Source of the DNA: Gordonia rubripertincta | Lineage (GTDB): Bacteria > Actinomycetota > Actinomycetes > Mycobacteriales > Mycobacteriaceae | Assembly (NCBI RefSeq): GCF_038024875.1 | Contig: NZ_CP136136.1 | Location: 4,030,001 to 4,094,000, forward strand | DNA: 64,000 nt | Reading direction: 5' to 3' | Shown here: positions 17,934 to 25,703 of the stretch, one piece after another | How the letters are laid out: every line of letters starts with the position of its first letter | Position numbering within the stretch: position 1 is the stretch's first letter | Made by a program: the position numbers and the translations under genes | The notes under the pieces: model-generated | What the model was told of the DNA's origin: nothing | The model's database searches: none | The model's input: the letters and a program-made list of their open reading frames with translations, nothing else

Positions 17934-18224
17934 TCAGAATTTTCCCTTGGCGATCTCCCGTAGCGCGTCCTTCTCCAACTCGGCATCGGCGAGCAGCCGC
18001 TTGAGCCGGCCGTTCTGCTCACGCAGCTCCTTGAGCTCCTTGGCCGCGTCACCGTCCATGCCGCCGTACTGGCGGCGCCAGTTGTACAACGTCGCTGCCG
18101 ACACCTCGAGGTCGGCGGCGATCTCCTCGCCGGTCTTGCCCTGCGCCGCCAACTCGTCAGCCCGGCGCAACTTGCGCACAATGTCCTCTGCCGAGTGGCG
18201 CTTGCGTCCTGCCATGATCCTCAT
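17934..18224 (-). CDS. IS3-family transposase OrfA (HTH_8-type DNA-binding)
   Basis: 96 residues with an N-terminal helix-turn-helix (EEIAADLEVSAATLYNWRRQYGG) and a C-terminal leucine-zipper-like helix (LKELREQNGRLKRLLADAEL). It recognises the terminal repeats and dimerises. It ends at the frameshift site shared with OrfB. Confidence 0.9.
   Translation of the reverse strand: MRIMAGRKRHSAEDIVRKLRRADELAAQGKTGEEIAADLEVSAATLYNWRRQYGGMDGDAAKELKELREQNGRLKRLLADAELEKDALREIAKGKF
17940..17946 (-). promoter_or_regulatory. Programmed -1 ribosomal frameshift heptamer GGGAAAA
   Basis: On the coding strand G GGA AAA fits X XXY YYZ in the OrfA frame, 3 nt before the OrfA stop. Slipping one base back joins OrfA to the open OrfB frame, as expected for IS3 elements. 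Confidence 0.7.
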
Positions 18225-18258
18225 CGTCCCTTCTCTGCCCTCAACAGGGCAATCAGGA

Positions 18259-18292
18259 CTCTAAAACAGACCGGACCGGTTCACGGGGGACA
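18259..18292. repeat. IS3-type right terminal inverted repeat
   Basis: Reads TGTCCCCCGTGAACCGGTCC on the minus strand and matches the left repeat with one gap and about eight mismatches. Confidence 0.6.
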
Positions 18293-18525
18293 CGCCAAGA
18301 GGACAGTCAAGTGACCCATTTATTCTGTGGCCGCCAACGGGGCATCACATTCGGGCCTTTCAAGAAACGATAAGTGCCCTGGGATGGTGGGGTTTCGCGG
18401 CGAGGGCAGCTGTTGCTGAGCGGGTCGGCGACCATTCTGCCTTGCTCTCACAGCTTGATGCATTCCGCACCGCCGATGCCGAGGCGGCGTCCGCCGAGTT
18501 GGTCCGAGCGGGCTGCAAGCACTGA
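18293..18525 (+). pseudogene. 3' remnant of a gene truncated by the IS3-type element
   Basis: From the IS edge a plus-strand frame is open without a start codon of its own and ends at TGA 18523-18525. It encodes about 75 residues, including LWPPTGHHI, ALGWWGFAARAAVAE and a helical, acidic C-terminus. I do not recognise the family. The composition looks protein-like rather than random, so it is probably the tail of a gene cut by the IS. The rest up to 18662 holds no supported gene. Confidence 0.45.
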
Positions 18526-18662
18526 TCGAGGCCGACGCCAGCGAGACGATCGGCATCTGCCCGTTATGAGCGTTCCGCGGAACGTGCCACCCAACTCAAC
18601 GGCCACCGGACCAAGACTGTTCGACGACCTCCTGACCGCCGCGCAAGTCACGACGCCTACTG

Positions 18663-19148
18663 TCAGCGCATCTTGATCTCCGCGACAATCTTGGACCACT
18701 TGGCGTCGCTCAGTGACACCACTGACTCAGCCTTCGGATTCGATGCCCGACGAATTCCATCGGAGATTTCTCTCGGCATCGGGTCGTCGTACGCAGTCGG
18801 CACCTGCATGGCCTGCGCGATCAACTCGGTATCGAATCGGAACGGATACTTCAACACCGACTCCGCTGTCTCGTCAGGCCAGAAACAGCTCGACTCCCAC
18901 CTCAGCGGAGACAACACCCGGAATAGATATACGTCCACCGCACTCGTCACCCACTCTTCCGGCTGGCACCGTGGACCGCGCCGCAGCCCGCTGGCACGAG
19001 CTCCGATGACGTGCCAGTCGAAGCTCATTCCTTTCGTCCAGCCCTGTGGCTCCCGTCGAAGTCCCCAGCGGCCATGCTGTATTCCGAATCGAAGGTTCTC
19101 CTGGACCGCCGGCGTGACACCCGAATAGGTGGTGAGAATCCGCGTCAA
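18663..19148 (-). CDS. EVE/PUA-like small protein, partner of DUF2075 (copy 2)
   Basis: 161 residues, the same length as copy 1 at 350-835 and about 60% identical by eye. The best conserved stretches are FDWHVIGA, LRRGPRCQPEEWVT and VLSPL...FWPDE...KYP-RFD, the core of an EVE/PUA-like fold. The start ATG overlaps the stop of the upstream DUF2075 gene (ATGA, 19145-19148), so translation is coupled. The proposed role, binding modified DNA to guide its nuclease-helicase partner, is inference. The N- and C-terminal ends diverge most from copy 1. Confidence 0.6.
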   Translation of the reverse strand: MTRILTTYSGVTPAVQENLRFGIQHGRWGLRREPQGWTKGMSFDWHVIGARASGLRRGPRCQPEEWVTSAVDVYLFRVLSPLRWESSCFWPDETAESVLKYPFRFDTELIAQAMQVPTAYDDPMPREISDGIRRASNPKAESVVSLSDAKWSKIVAEIKMR

Positions 19149-21007
19149 CTCCGCGGTCCTTCGACTAGAGCACGGAGCATGTCCTGCGTCTCGGCGTCCG
19201 TCGAGTAGATCCGCATGCCGCGCATCCCTCGGGTGAGAAGCACCTTGTAGGTGTTACGGATGGCTCGGTCGAAGGCCGCTCGGTCGGCCGTCTTGACCTG
19301 CCTGTCATAGCTCTTCTCGGGCTGCGCTACCCAACGATCCGTTCGCCAGACCAGATCTGGCCCGAAAATGACTGCGCCGTAGTCGTACTCGAATCCCTGA
19401 GCGGTATAGACGCATCCGATCTGACCGAAACCAGCGGGATCGGTGGCCCAAAGTTCCCGGCTGGGTGCACCCTCGTGTCTCGTGGTCTTCGGGTTGTTCC
19501 AGGGTCGACGCCAACCTCCAATCGTGATGTCATCCGCGAGCGGTTCGCCCTTCTCAGGCGTGCTCCACTTCCAGCAGTATCCGGCGACCATACGAGCGGA
19601 GTAGCCGTCGTCGAGCATTTGTTGAAGTCGACTCTCAACTACGGATGGCGCCTCGTCGACTGCCACGTCGAAGGCCTCGTCTCCCTCCCACGGAATCGGT
19701 CCGCCTGGTTTGAGTTCAAGAAGCCTTCGAACCCAGTAGTCGTACGCTTGGCTACCACCGCACCGGAACTGGCCGTCCAATCGAATGGTCTTTATGGTGC
19801 ATCCCATTCGCTCGGCCGCTCGTCGGATTTCATCGACGCTGCCGCGCTCCGACGGTTTGACGATTTGATCCTCGTCAAGCAGGAACACGGGTACGCGCGC
19901 CGCGTCGATCAACTCTTCGACTTGTGGGCGACCAGTGCGATTGATCGCGCGAGTGAACCGGTTGGTCGAGGTCTCGCGAATGCGGTGCGCTTCATCGCAA
20001 ATGAGGACTTCTAGATCGTTCGGTTCAAAGTTGATGAAGTTGTTGTAGTAGGTGAAAAGCTTCTGGACTCGCGGCGCTCGAGCACCGGCGACCTTGCGGA
20101 GAGTCTTTGTGAAGGCGGACGACCCAGTGGCATGCACTGCAGTCCGGCCCTGACGTGCGAGTTCGCCGAGCAAGCTCAACGCGATGACCGACTTTCCCGA
20201 GCCGGGCCCGCCGACGACGACGATCACCTCTTTCGTGTTCTGTCGGGCGGCCGCCTGAACGGCACGCATCACGAGGGAATGAGCGATCTTCTGTTCGTCG
20301 AGAAGTACGAACTGCTCTCGACGTTGCACCTCGTCGGCGGCCAGAGCCATCAACTGTTTACTCGGTCGAATCGCAGACGCCATCAACTGGTCGGCCGCAT
20401 CGGCACCGGGCTTGTCGGCAATGCGCGAGCGGAGGAAGTCAATCAACTCACTGCGCCGCTGACCCGTGAACATTCGGCCTGTCTGAGACTCGGGGTAACC
20501 CCACAACGATCGAACACCGTCATCGGTCGCATTGTGCAGGTAAGCGACACCCGCGAGTTGCTCTGAACTACCGCCCAGGGCGGCAATAAAATCCGCGATG
20601 TGAGAACAGTAGCGACTGACCTGTTCCACCGGGTGTAGACGTTCGCGGTCGCCGTCGTAGAGGACGACGTCCTCCGTACCGTCCAGTCGAGTCGCAGTCG
20701 TCCACTGCTTTAGCTCGACCACGATATAAGAGGCCTCGCCGGTGTTCGGATGAACACCGCACACAACGACGTCGGCACGTTTGCTAGTCAGCGGCAGCCG
20801 GTACTCGAGAAGTAGCTCAGCCTGGTCCAACCCGGCGTCTTCGAGGTCGCTGACCAGTACTGCGACGCTGCGCTCCCATGAGCGCACTTCGGCCTTCGAC
20901 GCGTGGTAGCCGTACTCGAAGAAATGTTGCTCGGTCAACTTAGGGATCAGAGTGTTAGCGGTGATCTGGGCGCGAACGCCCAACACCGAAGCTCGAAACA
21001 GAGACAT
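19145..21007 (-). CDS. DUF2075 family nuclease-helicase (copy 2)
   Basis: 620 residues from the ATG at 21007, with GGAG 4 nt upstream. The domain order is the same as copy 1: PD-(D/E)XK signature (RADVVVC...YIVVELKQW), Walker A GGPGSGKS, DEAH, GQFRCGGS, VYTAQGFEYDYGAVIFG and LLTRGMRGMR. The helicase motifs are almost unchanged between copies, while the N-terminal 60 residues and the region between the nuclease and ATPase differ. It is coupled to the PUA-like gene downstream. Two diverged copies within 21 kb suggest either ancient duplication or separate acquisition of related modules with different targets. Confidence 0.75.
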   Translation of the reverse strand: MSLFRASVLGVRAQITANTLIPKLTEQHFFEYGYHASKAEVRSWERSVAVLVSDLEDAGLDQAELLLEYRLPLTSKRADVVVCGVHPNTGEASYIVVELKQWTTATRLDGTEDVVLYDGDRERLHPVEQVSRYCSHIADFIAALGGSSEQLAGVAYLHNATDDGVRSLWGYPESQTGRMFTGQRRSELIDFLRSRIADKPGADAADQLMASAIRPSKQLMALAADEVQRREQFVLLDEQKIAHSLVMRAVQAAARQNTKEVIVVVGGPGSGKSVIALSLLGELARQGRTAVHATGSSAFTKTLRKVAGARAPRVQKLFTYYNNFINFEPNDLEVLICDEAHRIRETSTNRFTRAINRTGRPQVEELIDAARVPVFLLDEDQIVKPSERGSVDEIRRAAERMGCTIKTIRLDGQFRCGGSQAYDYWVRRLLELKPGGPIPWEGDEAFDVAVDEAPSVVESRLQQMLDDGYSARMVAGYCWKWSTPEKGEPLADDITIGGWRRPWNNPKTTRHEGAPSRELWATDPAGFGQIGCVYTAQGFEYDYGAVIFGPDLVWRTDRWVAQPEKSYDRQVKTADRAAFDRAIRNTYKVLLTRGMRGMRIYSTDAETQDMLRALVEGPRS

Positions 21008-21092
21008 GCGGCTCCAGGAAGACACGACGAACTTCCCGCACGGGTTGGAGCCTTGTCACGATGACGCGTCTGTCGGGCCGTAGCGGATGACG
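21008..21092 (-). promoter_or_regulatory. Conserved leader upstream of DUF2075 copy 2, possible Shine-Dalgarno sequestering stem
   Basis: Counterpart of 2699-2783. GGCUCCA (21052-21046 on the RNA strand) can pair perfectly with UGGAGCC (21016-21010), covering the GGAG ribosome site, with a 29-nt loop as in copy 1. The rest of the 260-bp divergent region to 21267 shows no gene; it must hold the promoter of the nuclease gene at 21268. Confidence 0.5.
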
Positions 21093-21267
21093 GTGTCCAC
21101 GATAGTGGCTGACGCCGACAGAATTGGTTCGAGCACCCGGCGGTTCGGACATCCCTCCGACCCGACACGCAAATGCTCACGATTGTCGTAACGATCGGTT
21201 AGCTTCCTGTCGACGTAACTTCTGCGTACGGGCGAACGGACAGACTCGAAGATGAAAGATTGAACTA

Positions 21268-24000
21268 ATGGCGTTGCAAGTTGTCGGCGGAGGGTCGAGT
21301 GCCGTCGCGTCCTCGTCTCACGCCGCGTGTGCCCGCTTCCGCGGCACCGATCCGCTGATCACAGGCTTGACTCGCCGCAATCTCGCTACTGCAGTCGGGT
21401 TTGACGACGCCTCCGGCGCGATCCCGCAGGCACGGTGGATGCGCGCGATGACATTCGAGCGGCTGGTGCGCAACGAGGACTTCGCCGGACGAATCGCCAC
21501 ACGGACTGTAGGTGCGCTTTACCTCGACCGACCGAAGGAAGTGGTCACGGTCGACGCGCACTCCAACCCTGACACCACCGCGAAGGTGCTCGTCGCAGCG
21601 CACGAGCGTGCCGTAAACGAACAGTCCGTGACCCTCGTCTACCAACTCGCGGTCCCATTCGTCGGCTTCGAAGAGCACGACGCTACCGATGTGAAGCCCG
21701 ATTTCGCTGTCGTCGCGCCATCTATCGACGACCCGACCGCGTCGTGGCTGGTTATGGGCGATGCAAAGGATTACGAGCGGGTTCGCTCGCGAATCGACGA
21801 CGCGCGAATGCTCAAGGGCTTCCTTCAGGTGGCTGTCGGCGCAGAATCCGCACGCGCGTGGTCTCGGCTGCCAGTCGGCATGTCCGTCCACACTTTCGGG
21901 GTACTTGCCGTGCCGCGCAACGCGTTCCTCCAACCGGAGGCGATAGTCGAGAACCTCCATGACTACGCCGAGGAGGTCAACCTCCGCATCGACGAGCGCC
22001 GACGTGAAGCGGCCCAGTCCTGCTATGCCGCTGGGCAAGACGTCAAGCCATATGTCGAGCACCTCCAAGCCGCCTTCGACCCGGCCTCGTGCCCGACTTG
22101 CACGCTCTTCACCTACTGCCGCGACGAGCTACGTCGCTCGACTGCAGCTGGCGATTTGCTTATCGAACTGGGCATAGCCCGGCGGCTTCGAAACGCAGCC
22201 CTCGGCCTCGTCGACGGTGTGACGGATGTCGGTCGCGTGCCCGCGTCGACGGCGGCGAACATCAAGGCAACGCTGAGCGGGATGGCACAGCATTCCGGCC
22301 AGCTTCGCGTCGACCAGGCCGGTAAGCCGGGCACGATCAACGTAGTCCTCGCGAAGTCGGACGCTGCAGCGATCGGCCTCCACGGAATCGGCGTGCAACG
22401 AGTTACAGCGAGCGGACGAAAGGACTGGCAGTTCACTGTCTTCCACGACCCGCAAGCGTCCGATACTCGCCGTCGAGCGATGCGGATCATCGGGAAGTCG
22501 CTCAACAGCGCAATCGGCGAGCAACAACGGGCGGCCGGCGTCGGCCAGCCCGACTCGGTGCACCTGGTGGTGCCCGACCAGGCGACTGCCGACGTGCTTG
22601 TCACGATCGCGGACAACCTAGCTGGAGTCGAACTGAGCCGCTTGCGATGGAAGCACGACGAGCACCAGGGCCGCCCCGCGCTCACCTACGACGGGGAACC
22701 GGCAACCATTCCGCGAGCGATCACGGAGGGCGAACGCACGGCGATTGCGTTCCTTCTCGAGGACGACCGCTCGCGCGGGTTCTCGCTTCGTTGTCCCATC
22801 ATCGACGCTCGCGAAGTACTCGCGCGCCACTTCGTGGCTGGTGGCCCTGCGGTCAATGCGGGCCGTCTCGACTACCTGGTCGGCTGGGCCGAAGCACAGA
22901 AGTCCGGGCCGATCGATCACAGGGCGTTTGCAGACGAGATCGAAGATTCCGTACACACTCCGGGCGCACGCCTAACTAATTCGATGTCCGATGCAATTCA
23001 CCAGGCTCTAGTTGGAAAGCGCGGCAAGTCCGGATCAGGCGAGGCGGCTGACCCCGAGATGTACGAGAGGCTCGTTCTCGAGGAGATGCAGTACAAGGCG
23101 CGGGCAATTGAACGCGCTCTGGACGCTCTGGGAGCTATCGAGCCGTCGACACTGCGCGCCGCGTATCGCGCGGTTGAGTCTGACGCGCAAGAGGTATGGC
23201 GCCGGCGCTTGACGCTGCACGCGTCGGACCTCGTGCGCTTCGGCCGTGCTTACCGTCCCTGGCGGAATTCGCTCGTGCCGATGCTCGAGAGCGACGGAAA
23301 GTGTGCGTCTCAGTTGCTCCTCTTATGTAATCCGCAAACCGCGCGCGACATGGCCTCGGATGCCGGTAATCGATTCGTCGCATCTGCCACCGTCGTGTCT
23401 GTTACGCCGCTCGTCCTCGACGTCGATTCCCGGAGGATCGTTGACGGGTCGCGGATCATTATGGTGACTCGGAACGGCATGGCCTGCGTGGAGATGACCG
23501 ACGTAACTCTCGACGCACCCACCGGCGGAAAGTTCAAGATCGACGGCCTGTCGATCGGCCCCCTTGCGACGGACGACCCAGACATCCCGACAATATTGCG
23601 GTGGACCCCTCAGACGACACCACAACTGGAAGTTGGCGACTCGCTCGTTGTCGCCGACTTTGCCTGGTTCGACAAGCTCACGGGCAACCGCAAACTTCCG
23701 GTGTGCAAGCCAAAGTCCGACACGACGTCGGCGCCTACGCCCGATTGCCGGTTCGACTCGTACGAGTCCGATCCGTCGACCCATAGGTGGTGCTGCCGTT
23801 CGCACGAGATCAGCGAGGCCGAGTTCTCCGACCTGCTCGCGGAACGACGTGCACGAGGCGAGCTGAACCCCGAGACGTGGCCGCCGGTGCGTGACGATGA
23901 CGCGTTCGAGGTAGCCGCCAGCGGTGCGTCTGAGGGGAACGCGTACGCAACCGTGCCGGAGACGCCGCCTGCCCACAAGACCATGGATGACGTCGAATGA
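21268..24000 (+). CDS. RecB-like PD-(D/E)XK nuclease with Cys cluster
   Basis: 910 residues. The nuclease core is visible near 145-180: VKPDFAVV followed by LVMGDAKDYE (D-x(n)-D-x-K), then an all-helical stretch. CPTCTLFTYC near residue 275 forms a C-x2-C-x5-C group like the C-terminal part of Cas4/AddB/TM0106-type Fe-S nucleases. The long middle region has no family I can name. The C-terminus has a second Cys/His group (CKPKSD...DCRF...CCRSH) that could bind zinc. The gene overlaps the helicase gene at 23997 by 4 bp (ATGA), so the two are likely subunits of one helicase-nuclease machine, similar in layout to Dna2/AddAB-like pairs. The function is inferred from motifs and context. Confidence 0.6.
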   Translation: MALQVVGGGSSAVASSSHAACARFRGTDPLITGLTRRNLATAVGFDDASGAIPQARWMRAMTFERLVRNEDFAGRIATRTVGALYLDRPKEVVTVDAHSNPDTTAKVLVAAHERAVNEQSVTLVYQLAVPFVGFEEHDATDVKPDFAVVAPSIDDPTASWLVMGDAKDYERVRSRIDDARMLKGFLQVAVGAESARAWSRLPVGMSVHTFGVLAVPRNAFLQPEAIVENLHDYAEEVNLRIDERRREAAQSCYAAGQDVKPYVEHLQAAFDPASCPTCTLFTYCRDELRRSTAAGDLLIELGIARRLRNAALGLVDGVTDVGRVPASTAANIKATLSGMAQHSGQLRVDQAGKPGTINVVLAKSDAAAIGLHGIGVQRVTASGRKDWQFTVFHDPQASDTRRRAMRIIGKSLNSAIGEQQRAAGVGQPDSVHLVVPDQATADVLVTIADNLAGVELSRLRWKHDEHQGRPALTYDGEPATIPRAITEGERTAIAFLLEDDRSRGFSLRCPIIDAREVLARHFVAGGPAVNAGRLDYLVGWAEAQKSGPIDHRAFADEIEDSVHTPGARLTNSMSDAIHQALVGKRGKSGSGEAADPEMYERLVLEEMQYKARAIERALDALGAIEPSTLRAAYRAVESDAQEVWRRRLTLHASDLVRFGRAYRPWRNSLVPMLESDGKCASQLLLLCNPQTARDMASDAGNRFVASATVVSVTPLVLDVDSRRIVDGSRIIMVTRNGMACVEMTDVTLDAPTGGKFKIDGLSIGPLATDDPDIPTILRWTPQTTPQLEVGDSLVVADFAWFDKLTGNRKLPVCKPKSDTTSAPTPDCRFDSYESDPSTHRWCCRSHEISEAEFSDLLAERRARGELNPETWPPVRDDDAFEVAASGASEGNAYATVPETPPAHKTMDDVE

Positions 24001-25529
24001 CCGCACAGCAGGTGGAAGAGTCGAGCCACTTCCAGGAACCGCTTGACGTTGCGACCAGCGCCAAGCACCACGAGGACGCAGCCGTACTCAACGAGCACGT
24101 CACCGACGAGGCCAGTGTCGAACTCGCCTCCATGCTGTCTGGCACGTCGATGAACGAACGGATTTTGTTGAAGGCGGCGGCCGGTGCGGGCAAGTCGTAC
24201 GCGCTTAAACGACTCGTCGTGGAGGCGACTCAGCACGCTCCGGGTCATCGAGTCGCGATAACCGCATTTACGAACAAACAAGTTCGACCGCTCGCCGTCT
24301 CGCTCGCGGAGTCCCTTGGGAAGGACGCTGTTGCGTTACTCGCCGGAAAGGATGCGTACCTCGACATCCCGCAAGAGGTTGTCGATGCAGCAACAGTCGT
24401 GACGTCAACGACTAACCTGCCGTTGAACGTGCAGGTTGTGATCGGGACGGTGGCACGGTTCGGCGCAATCTCAGAGCGTAAGAGACTCCTCGATCACCTC
24501 GGTTCGGCATCGGACACGGATTCCCCGTTCGACGTGTTGTTCGTCGACGAGGCGTGGCAGATCGCACACCACCTGTTCGATCAGATCACTAAGCTCGCTC
24601 CGATCTGGGTTGGTGTGGGCGACGTCGGACAGTTGCCGCCACTCGAGATCGGGCAGAACCCGTGGCGTGGCGACCCGGCCTATAACCCATACCGCGCGTG
24701 GCCGACCGAGTACGACGACGATGCCCGCACGTGGTCGCGTGAACTCCCAACGGTGTGGCGCCCAGCGGCCGGCCACCTCGCACTTTGGCGCGCCTTCTAC
24801 CCCGAATGGGAGGGCTCGCTCGACTGTGTCGCGGCTCCAGGCGACCGATCGATCGATTTCGGACCGATGGACGACGGCGCGGCCGAAATCTGGAGGCAAG
24901 TCGGCACGGGTGTGCCAACTTTGCTCGAGGTTGGCGGATTACCCGAAGCGGAAGCAGCCGACATCGACTTGCCGCTAATGACCTTCCTCGAGGCCTTACT
25001 CGACGAGTTTCTCGCTGCCGAGCCGACGCTGACGTCCGCGGTGTATGACCGGGACGTCTCAGGTAGGCCTACGGGAGGATGGGAGACGGTGAATCTGCGC
25101 GACCCTCATTCGGATCCTATGATCACAATTTTGGCAACGCGTAATCAATCCGTCGACGACGCAGCCGAAGTCGTTCTGCGGCTTCAAGAACGGTACAACT
25201 TGACCGACCGTGACATCGTCGCTTCCACTGTGGATTCTTGGCAGGGACAGACGAACGGCATCACGATCGCGGTGCACCCATTGAACGGCGCGGCGGAGCT
25301 GGACGCGTTCAACTCTGCGTTCGGCCGTCTCGCGGTCGCATGTACCCGCGCGACGCACGGGCTCCTCATGCTGGCTCGCCCCGGTCTCGATGACCTCCTG
25401 GCCGGGGCGCCGGCCCGGCCCGGCACACCGTTCGGTGAACCAGGTACTCGTCAACTGCCGCGGCAGACACACGCACGAATCCTTGCAACATTCGCACGGA
25501 GTGCAATCGACGTATCGGAGCACGGATGA
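23997..25529 (+). CDS. SF1B helicase, partner of the RecB-like nuclease
   Basis: 510 residues. Walker A is KAAAGAGKSYALK (near residue 60). Motif II is LFVDEAWQI and motif III GDVGQLPPLE; the C-terminal motifs are VDSWQGQTNGI and AVACTRATHGLLM. This is the AAA_30/RecD-like layout without an own nuclease domain. Translation is coupled to the nuclease gene just upstream. Together they probably process DNA ends of invading DNA. The first 45 residues are acidic and have no clear motif. Confidence 0.7.
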   Translation: MTAQQVEESSHFQEPLDVATSAKHHEDAAVLNEHVTDEASVELASMLSGTSMNERILLKAAAGAGKSYALKRLVVEATQHAPGHRVAITAFTNKQVRPLAVSLAESLGKDAVALLAGKDAYLDIPQEVVDAATVVTSTTNLPLNVQVVIGTVARFGAISERKRLLDHLGSASDTDSPFDVLFVDEAWQIAHHLFDQITKLAPIWVGVGDVGQLPPLEIGQNPWRGDPAYNPYRAWPTEYDDDARTWSRELPTVWRPAAGHLALWRAFYPEWEGSLDCVAAPGDRSIDFGPMDDGAAEIWRQVGTGVPTLLEVGGLPEAEAADIDLPLMTFLEALLDEFLAAEPTLTSAVYDRDVSGRPTGGWETVNLRDPHSDPMITILATRNQSVDDAAEVVLRLQERYNLTDRDIVASTVDSWQGQTNGITIAVHPLNGAAELDAFNSAFGRLAVACTRATHGLLMLARPGLDDLLAGAPARPGTPFGEPGTRQLPRQTHARILATFARSAIDVSEHG

Positions 25530-25703
25530 GCGCCGTCTGGCAGATGAAAGCAATGCTGGAACTCAAACGACCCCGTCTAGAGCGTGTGATTTGAACGGCC
25601 GCCAGCGGTCAGTGCCCACCGTCCTTCGTTGCTGTCCGGCCGCATCCGGGCTTCTAGCCTGGCCCGTCTTAGCCCCTCGGAACCAGTAGGAAAGAATCGA
25701 CAC

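Larger units (their letters stand above)
17017..18292 (-). mobile_element. IS3-family insertion sequence, complete
   Basis: About 1.28 kb with imperfect terminal inverted repeats at 17017-17049 and 18259-18292. The repeats share GTCCCC, AACCGGTCC and TAGAG blocks, with roughly 75% identity and a one-base gap. Inside are the two overlapping frames orfA and orfB typical of IS3. No convincing target duplication could be recognised at the edges. It cut a plus-strand reading frame whose remnant continues to the right (18293-18525). Confidence 0.8.

Noticed and set aside
17000..18300. Target-site duplication of the IS3-type element
   Set aside because: The 3-4 bases on both sides do not match clearly, so no duplication is claimed.
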